This document shows positions 51,901 through 61,800 of a stretch of 64,000 nucleotides of DNA, in pieces. The notes beneath the pieces are model-generated. The model saw only the letters and a list, made by a program, of their open reading frames with translations. It had not been told where the DNA came from and did no database searches. This DNA is from Glandiceps talaboti (taxonomy: Eukaryota; Hemichordata; Enteropneusta; Spengelidae), in contig NC_135550.1 of the NCBI RefSeq assembly GCF_964340395.1, positions 9,889,408 to 9,953,407 on the forward strand. The letters are read 5' to 3'. Both the position numbers and the translations under genes were made by a program. How positions within the stretch are numbered: the stretch's first letter is position 1; every line of letters begins with the position of its first letter.

Positions 51901-54436
51901 TGAATACATACAATTAATGTGCTTGTTTTACACACTGGCTTACAGCTCTGTTAATGATACCCAGTCTAAGCCTTATATAATAAAATAACTTTTTAAAGTG
52001 TCGGTTCTGAAGTCTGTCACGGTGATTGATGGGGAATAATTCCAAACAGCAGACGATATACGCTTTTAATAGAGACAACACTGATTTAAGTGGTATTAAC
52101 TATTTATTGTAATTATTCAATTAAAAAAATGTGGTATCCAAATTAAGTGAGGTATCGATATTTAGGGTCTTTAAGTTTACAATCGTCTATAATAGCACAG
52201 TTGTTGCCATCATACTTGTCGATGACAGATTACTTGTAAACCCCCCTCCCCCGTCCTAAGTACATCACGTAGAGATATAAGCCTCGGGTTTGCAAAACTA
52301 GTCACATTGTCGAGAAGTTATTTTGCATGGAAGTTCCCGAAACAAAACGCCAACTGATTTAAACAGTTTTTAACATAAGTAGAGAAAAGATAAGCCCTCA
52401 TATTAAAATATATCTGTGGCAACGAGTTTTCGATGAACAATGATATAGTGGAATTCGAACGATAAGATGAAGTGATTGACCTCCCACGCCAAAGAAATAA
52501 ACGGAGTAGGGTACGAGTCGGGGGTACGAGTCAAGTAGAATTCTATCCCTACAATGGAACAGTAGGTGAACATCGCTGAACAATAGCTACGTCGACATGA
52601 GGTATTCCTTATACTTCTGGACACAATTCTGTGCAGATTAGACAGTTTGAAGCAAATCGCTATAACAATTGTAAATACCATTATCTCATGACAGTATCTA
52701 TCTTCTATTTGTTATGACTTTATCTGTTGTAATGGTGGCCGAATAATCTAAACGCGTAGATAGCATCCACTGACTAATGTAAAGCTTCACTGGAAAAGTA
52801 AAATAACGAGTATGACGTCACAGTACTGTTGACAATAAAATGTCGACATCGTGCTACTAGCATATATAGTAATGTGTGAATGTTCCAACTTACTCTACAA
52901 CATGTGGCTTCCTTATGTGTCGTCAGTTTTTTGGGTCTACCCCGATCATTTGGAATTACAATTATTATTAAGTTCCGTATCAATAAACGCAAACTAACGC
53001 AAATCCCTCTGTCGATCAAGGGATTCATGAGATTGTGAAATGCAACCGTGTACACATATTAACATTTTAGTTTCGTGAATGTTGTCTATCTTCTCTCTCA
53101 CATTTGTTGGTCGAAAACTTGAGGAGCCAAGCAATTCTCAACTGTACAGTTTTTGGCACGTTACAGACGTTAGTCATACCATCTTTAATTCTGACAGGTA
53201 CACGTATTATCACGGTACTATTACACCGTATTAACACGGTATTAGATATTTCAATGATAAATGTCAAACAGTTTTACGTCTTGCCAAGGTCATATGTTTC
53301 CGTTGTTGTAGTTTTGTATATAAGGCCAGAAACTTGGCGTTCACAACCATGATGTGGAAACGACAGCATGGTCATGAACTTCAAGTATTTTGGCAAGGTT
53401 AGTATTAGAACTTACTAATAATCACCACAGTCATGTCATTACATTAAAAAAAATAAAAAAATTCGTTCTCACGTGAAGAAAAATCATTTGATATATGGAG
53501 GGAAGATCAACTATCGGTACCATGTCGTGTATATTTCATAATATTTTAGGATTAAGCTAAAAAACGGAGTCAGGTGATGTTACTTTAGAAACGATAAAAT
53601 CATCAATGTGTCATGAATTCGTAATTACTGTGTTTGGGTTCAGACATGAGACTGTAACGACCATAGAGTCGCAGTTTCCGAACTTGGATTTGGGCCGCGG
53701 AGCTGTGAGCATCTTTCGACTTCTGGCTCTGGCCTTGGAGTGAGGCCATATAAATAAAGTATATGTTCCAGTTCATACAACATATATATCGTGTCGTATG
53801 CAGTTTATCATTTTACTACAAATCTTGCTGCTCTGATAGATTTGATATGGTGGAGATCCGAACCCGTTTGTCAACGTGGCCAATTGGTACTGGCCAACCT
53901 CTTGCTTGCTAAGCGAGTTTCCCCGATTTTAACGACAGATGCTCACAGCTCCGCGGTCCAATTCCAAGTCCGGAAACTGCGACGCTATGGTCGTCACAAT
54001 AATTAAATTGCAATAAGTCACACACATGAGATGAGCTTTTAAGATAACAATAGGCCATGCATAATTATGGTAATGAAACAAAGGACACTAAACTTCAATT
54101 TGAATGACATCTCCAGACATAAGATATTAGTGTACCTATTGTCTTGACACCCATGTGAGCTATATTCATTTCTCTAACTAGGTGTTTGGCGACATGTATA
54201 AACAGTGTCATGTCTGAACCCAAACACAGTAATTACGAATTCATGACAAATGTGTGATTAGTGGAAGGGAGACGAACATATAATTGAAAAGAAATGCATT
54301 TTACGATTAATGGACCTGTATTTGTTTCTGAATACAATCAAGCTTTCTCCCTTTGAAAAGCACAGGATGCTAAATTCATTCGAAACACTAGTTTAGACAT
54401 TAATTATTATATGTGAACAATACCTCATAAAGTGAC

Positions 54437-54475
<39 letters not shown>

Positions 54476-57400
54476 TAGACAAATAACAAAACAAAACTAA
54501 TAAAGAAACAAATAACAAACAAACAGGTGGCAAATAACAATTTCATCCGGTTTCAGTACTTTGGCTCCTCGAAATAGCTTGTTGTTACTGGTAACGTCAC
54601 AACTTTTTGAGTTTTAAGTCATGTGTCACACCTAAAGTTTTATGATACAGTTCTATATAGTAGGGTATTTTATTTCTCCTTACAAGTGTATGCCATATAT
54701 AACTTGAGTAACTTGAACCTAAGTACTGTATAGATTCAGAACGTATTCATTTCGTTCGCCAGTGCACAGTTTATGGAGACCCGGGATAGAGACCTGGATA
54801 TCTGGTTTGAAAATGTGTATCACGCTAGTAGGTGGGGTTAGATAGCCAAGTCTCTTGGTGAGTACAGATAAGATAGCTAAACTTAGATTATAACTCATTA
54901 TAATGTAAGTTCAAGGTAACGTCATCATGTGAAAGACTGAATCATTCCATCTAGCTGGCAATGATCAATTTTGCAATTTCTCATAAAACTGTACTGCACA
55001 TACCTTACTGTGCGTCGGATCAAAATCGCAAACATTTGTGACGAGTGTTGATTCCTAAACGAAGTTTGAACGAATGCGTTTATCAACTGCAGCTGGACCC
55101 CCCCTCCCCCCACAGCAAACCAGCACACACCACTTGGTGGCGCTTGCGAATACCACGCCACTATTTATTTAAAACAAAGGCCTTTCTATCAATGCTTGTC
55201 ATGTGTAAATATAGCCTATGGGAACTTACCCCAGTTAAACAGACCTCAATCTCTGTACAAGAGAGTTTGTCATAAAGACTAGTATGAACTGAAGCAAAAC
55301 TTGAATATCGTATTTTGACTTCATCGTTCAAATTCGAGGAGTCATATCTCAAGTTGTTTTATATTGGCTCAATTTACACGTATTCCACTTGTGTCCGATG
55401 AGGAGGAGTTTAAACGAATACACACATTGACAGAATATAAGTGCTATTAAAACCACGTCGTGTCTTTGGCATTTGAATTATCGATATTTCAAAACGAAAA
55501 ATTGGCTATATGCTGCCTTTCTTTACCACTGACAGTTACTAAAATAAATGTCATTGTTTACACAGTCAGAGGTATAATGAGGCCGAACTATGTGCGGTGA
55601 TTTTGTCACATTCCAAAGGCCGTCCAACCTGACAACACCGCTATGTTTGTAATAAAAAAATATCCAACTTTATTTTAACAAGGATAAGCCAATACTGCAA
55701 TACAAATCTCGTTATCAACGTTTTTCAGCTTCTTGTCACGAAATAATTCATTTATTTTCAACTTGTTGTTGAAAATGGATTGCCTGTCCCCACGTGTCCT
55801 TATATTTCGTATTTCTGAGCATTTCAAAATGTTGGTGTGTATTGGTTATCGTTGTTTATCGTGTTTGTAGTACGATAATAACCTATTTAACTTTTTGTCA
55901 ACTTGGTTGTCGAAATTAGGCTGCCAGTTTGACATCATGTACATACATGGGCATTCCATATTTTCTTATCAGTTGAACTTTCAAGGTTATAAACATATCT
56001 CATTTTAAAATAGTATAGTAACTATACGTGTGGTCGTTTTCTCCAAGCTCTCTCTCCCTAACCGATGTGTGTGGGGGGTGAAAGAGGGAGCGAGAGGGAG
56101 AGAGGGAGAGAGAGAGAGAGAGAGAGGAGGAGGAGGAGGAGAAGAAGAAGACGAAAACGACCACGCCAATAGTTACTAGACGAATTTTAACATGTAACGC
56201 ACCTATTTGTGAGGAACTTTTAAATTATTCTCGCATACCACAGCTCTTCCACGACACTGCGTAATAACTCTCAACGATTCGTCTTTAATAGACGGTGCCG
56301 TAAAAGAGACTGTGGTTTACAACGATGTTTAAAATTTGAAACACGTTTTTCTTCGAGAACAAAAATTTTACATGTACGTATTTTGGAATCGAGAAAGAAA
56401 GAATAGGTCACCAGTTTTAGGAATTGGGAACAAAAATATTTTTACAAATTTCATTTCAGATTTCTTTTTTTGTTGTTGTTGTTAAGTTCTTAAATCATAC
56501 TGACCAGGGAGGGGTGAAATATTCCAAAATGATGGTGTAGATTCCAGGTAAATTTGACTTCAAAATTCACACTAAACTTTACCAAGTCCATTCAAAAGTA
56601 AAATATTAGCATTGCCTGTGTTTCATCAACATGATGGCGCTTACGCCAAGTTTAGATTGCATCCAAAACTGTTTTCCATTCATTAGCAGTATAATAATGA
56701 CAGCTAGTGTAATATTTCATAATTACATAAAAACTACAAGTGTCTGTTACACACCACACCTGGTTCCATATTCCATTATGAATTATGTAATACGTAATTT
56801 TGTATTTTCAAAATTCAAATAATTGTTTAGTTCCTCGTACACCAGAAACTTGTCTTGGTATTACCATCTCAAGATGCTCTCCACACCAAGCTAAAGCAGA
56901 TTTCAGTTAGAAGAAACACATGAATTTGAAATTACCACCAAAAGTTCTGCTGAAATCTAAGTCCATCTTATATTGACTTGGACATTTGTAATTGGCCCAT
57001 CCTCCTAGTCACGTGGCTGCTATTACGTCATAAATTTACATGTAAGATTCACTTGGATGTAGCAGAGTTTTTGTGGTAATTTCAAAATCAAAACACATTT
57101 GTGTGCTTCTAACTACATCCGCCTTGGCTTAGTGTTGAGAGTTTCTTGAGATAGTAACACCAAAACAAATCCCTGGGTTATTAGTGTAGACTTGAGATAA
57201 GCCTACCTGTAGACTTGAAGGACTATCGCCACTACACTATTCTGCTATCCTACTCTGGCATTTTGCTTTTTTGGATTTTCACTTGGAGACGGCGTAGACT
57301 TGAATAACTATCACTACTACACTATTATGCTATAATAAATTTCAGTAAGGATAGCAGAATAGTGTAGTAGCGATAGTCCTTCAAGTCTACAGGTAGGCTA

Positions 57401-58204
57401 CTTGAGATAGTAACACCAAGACAACTCTCTACGCTATTGGTGTTTGAGAGTTTCCTGAGATAGTAATACTAAAAAAAGTCTCTTGGCACAGATGTTAATT
57501 ACAATGCGTCCTTACCTTGTTCTATCGTTAAATCATCTTCAATCTGCCCTGATACAACGCTGGGGTTAGCGACGGTCGTGTCGTCGTATGGATCCTGGTT
57601 GCGAGCTGAAAACCAGATAGAAAAGTAAAAGTGACGTCATTATAGGATTCCAATATGGCATCGGGATGATATCGAATACGTTAATTATTCATGATTGACA
57701 GTTCAGTTACCATAATTTTGCAAACGATAAAGGATGTCATTCAGAACGAACTCGTAAAAAGTGAAAACGGTAACTGAAGAAGGTTACACGTACACGTATC
57801 GTTTATTGGTGTGGCCGAAGCAGACAGTCTGTTGGATAGACATGCATGGAGGTCATTTGATATCTGAAAAAGTACAACGTCAACTTTAAATCTGTGTCTT
57901 TCGTTCGTGATATTTTACACTTGGGTTATACTGTGACCTTTCATAGGAGATTATCTATAAATTGTGTGTACGATTCCTACATAAATTCTCTGTTTATGGA
58001 CAGTTTCTTTGAAATGAAAGAAGTTGTAGTAGAATGAAATTTCTGACGTAGGTGTGTAAAGATAACCTGAAGTAGAAATAACCATGCAGAAAAGGAGTAC
58101 ATTCCAGGGGTGTGGGGTGATTCTAATTTTAGTGCAGATGTGGATGATTGGATGAGTGGATGGATGGATGCAGATGGGTGAATATATAAGAAGATCAGGC
58201 AGGC

Positions 58205-58263
<59 letters not shown>

Positions 58264-58818
58264 GCCTGAGATAGACTGACTGACTGACTGACTGACTGAC
58301 TGAATGATGTACGTGTGTAGATAGCTGGATAGATGGATGGCCAGGATTGTGTGGTTGGTACATTGATAGGATAAAGTGATGTAGCGATGCATCGCGTTGG
58401 AACACGGGGAGCCCAGGAGCAATGTTACAAACAAACAAACAAACAAACAAACAAACAAACAAACAAACAAACAAACAACAGTGCATGGGTAAATGGAATA
58501 TAATTTTAAACTCATGAATAATTATCTATATACATGTATATATACATATAACTAGCCTGTCAACTATTGAAATAATATACTTTATTTCTATATATACTCA
58601 TCCATATAACATAGAAACATAGTATATTACTTCAATAGTATACAAGCCCGTATTTACACATATACACGTATGTAGTCAGTTTTAAATGAAATTCTCTTTG
58701 CTCATGCATATTTGTTTGTTTGTTTGTTTGTTTGTTTGTTTGTTACAACGGTTTATGGGCTCCCTGTGGTTGAAGGGATTGATGGGCGTATCAATGAACG
58801 AACGAACAAACCAACCAG

Positions 58819-58879
<61 letters not shown>

Positions 58880-61800
58880 TAACCAACCAACCAACCAGTT
58901 GGTAGGTGGACAGGTGAGTGAACTGATGGAAGTATCTATATGGGTGTCAATGAACGTTGGTAGCTGGATGGATGGATGGATGAATGAATGGATGGATGGA
59001 TGGATGGGTGATTAGGTGGGTGGGAGGATAATTGATGTTACCGATCGACGTCGAGACTGAGCCTGGAGATTCACCGACTCGGTGAAATATTGGAGAACTG
59101 AACTGACGTAGATATCTCGGACAACAATAGACAGTCCGTGAACAATCACAGTGTCCCATTGTAAGACCCGAACAGGTGCCTTAAAGTTAAACATGGTTTT
59201 TGCAACTAACGGTAATATAAAGCTTATTGTGGATTTAGTTAATCTCGTGTTTATACCAAAAGTTTCAGTTTAAAAAAGATAACACAGTTGACACCAATGC
59301 CAGAAACCAACTCGACTGCAAACCGAGCGATGCGGGTTTAAAAAAAATAAAATGCAATATTTTTGCTCAAGGTGTATACTATTAATAAAAGGTCGGTGAT
59401 ACTACGTGGAATGACTTTGATAAAAGCTCAGTCGTGTTTGTAAAGTTATACAGACAGACAGAATGGGTTACAACGTGGTTGTGATCCATGTATATACTTT
59501 AATGTATATTCTATCATAGATCCTACACGAAAGTTTGCTCTATGATCTATTCAGGAGACCACGCTGTCTCGCGTATTGACGTCTCGGATTGACGCAAATC
59601 ATCCACCTATGTCGTTTCTACTGCACAGCTTTAAGAAATACAAATTTTGTGTAAGTTGAGGTGCAAAGATGTGGTATGATGTAGAATCAAACTGTTACAT
59701 TTTTAAAGAGGGTGTGTCCCAGTTGAAATTATACCTGGCGGCCGGCCGTCGACCTACGTAGGAAAAGGTGTTAATCAAATTCGTATGCTAATGTCAAAGG
59801 GATGGTAATGGTTTTTGTCACGTAAATCAAAACAAAGGGATACTTTAGTCAATTAGTAGTGTCCTCTTTCTTTGTGTGATGAATAGATGCTTACAATTCC
59901 AAGTTTGGAATATGTATGACAAACAACATTTTTTCGTGTAATATTTTAATAACGTCCATATAATGAAACAGCCCAATTATTTTGATGAAATTTGTTTCTG
60001 GAGGGCAAAAATTCTGGCACTGTTTTGTCTTGCTATTTTTGTTTGTTTTAGGACATTACGATGATGTGTTATCAGTGCGTGGTAAACAGCCACCATTCCT
60101 CACCTTGACGCTAACTGGTATATTACTGGGTTATTTTAGACTTGACTTTGTTTTTCTATGATGCCCTATTTCTAATTGATCATTAATCTCAGTTTACTTT
60201 TTCACCCATATCATAACGATAACACGTGCATTATATCTCTAATTAAGTATATTTATAGTCAATATACCACGTCATATAAATACCTATGACGGCCATTACA
60301 GTGCCTCTTAAAACTAAAATCAACAAAAGAAATATACATTGTAATTAGGAAAAAAAATATTTGAACTATAGTGTCGAAATTTAATTATAATCGCAGAGTG
60401 TATATCATTATATGCCTGGGTTGGTATTTGGGAATGTAACTTACATTTGGAGATCAAAACAGTGTGACGGTCTGTGTCAACAGAAAGTCAATTATATCTA
60501 CCAATGTGTGTCTATTTAAAGATGTGGTGGGTACCACTCTCTGTCGCTATTGTCATTCTAATAAGCTTTGTTGAGCTTTTATTGCGTGCATTCGAGACAG
60601 ACTCATCACGTAACATTGAAATACCAAAATCAAATAGTATAGTAGAATATGCGCATACATTATTATTCTGTGGACTCAGGGATTGTAATCTCATGTACAG
60701 AACACACGTAAACAAATTATTTTCATCATGATATGTCTCAAGGCTGCCGTACTGTTCTACATAACATGTGTGCACGCACTGGTGGCTAGATCTCTATTTG
60801 ACGAATTTAGTAGGCCTGTGTTCGATTATTAGATCGTGTAGGTATTCAACATTCGGAGTCGGTTGACGGTATACAAGCTACTGCAACATTTGATATGTAG
60901 CCTCAACGCAAATAATGTCGTCAGCACCGTTCTTTACGCCGTGAATAGTTAACGATATTGTGGGACAGGTTCCACACGGGTTTGATTCTTTGCCGAGATC
61001 GGCTTACAATAGAGTTGTTTGACACGGAAGGTCATTCCTACCTAGGAACGCACCTAACACACCACATTAAAAATGGTAAACAATGTGTACTGGGTGCGCC
61101 CTGTACAAATAAATCTTTGCCGTCTTCAAACGGGAATTTAAAACAAGAACCAGGGACTGAGTTCGTGTACTTCTGTGTACTACCTGTCTTTAAAAAAAAA
61201 CGTTCGTGAATTTTGAGATTTAGCTTAGAAACACGCTGTATGAGTTACATGTATGGGTAAACGTACGTGTTTGAATTTCTATAGCGACCCTCCTGGCTGT
61301 ACAAGAAATCTGTGTTTTACGTTGACCACTACATGTTGTAAGAGTATTAATTTTAACACATACAAAAAAAAGCTCCAAGCCGACATACATGTCCAACTTT
61401 TGCATAAAATCAATGGAAGCCTTTGACAGCGTGGAATTTCACTAGGCAGGGATTTACAAAAACTTTTCTATGTTATTGTTTTATTTTTAAAAACCCACCG
61501 CGGCTTAAGAGGATATAAGACACTGCTAATACTCTTCACTGTGGTAAAATGATGCAGAAGGTGAGAGTGCTTATCGCATACCAGACCGTTGAACAGGTGG
61601 ATCAGAGAGTCAGACACCCCCCCCCCCCACTCCTCTTCAAACCCCACATACAATTTTTCAAAAATGATTCAAAAAACATTTAACCCTATCTCTAAAAAAA
61701 TATAAAATCCTACCACTTTACTACAGAACGTGTAGTTGGTAACATTTCTGGGACTTTAAAAAAATATTAAAATGAAATCTAGTGTGGTGTGAAGCATGCC

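Larger units (their letters stand above)
36973..57515 (-). other. Gene B intron 2, about 20.5 kb
   Basis: No convincing gene on either strand; open frames are under 150 codons and lack domains. Contents seen: a miRNA-like hairpin (37178-37243), a (TGG)9 run (43241-43267), a palindromic E-box GGTCACGTGACC (43066-43077), an inverted-repeat element (45647-46704), C and G runs (46872, 47232), a nested foldback element (53609-54248), a (CAGA)n run (54438-54475), a CTCF-like motif with one mismatch (55130-55143) and several foldback elements between 56.0 and 57.4 kb. An unseen small exon is possible. Confidence 0.55.

Noticed and set aside
53850-53925. tRNA-like boxes on the minus strand (GGGTTCGGATCTCC and GTTGGCCAGTACC)
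   Set aside because: The T-stem does not pair and no acceptor stem can be formed. At most a remote tRNA-derived repeat remnant inside the foldback element.
57977-58515. Minus-strand frames with VCLFVCLF and VCLSVCLS repeats
   Set aside because: Direct translation of (AAAC)n and (CAGA)n microsatellites; no gene signal.
58140-59010. CRISPR-like regular repeats
   Set aside because: These are simple tetranucleotide tracts in a eukaryotic genome, without spacers of constant size or cas genes.
59012-59194. Minus-strand frame reading VIVHGLSIVVRDIYVSSVL
   Set aside because: Looks superficially protein-like but has no splice-site context I can support and no family resemblance, and it runs into the GGAT microsatellite.
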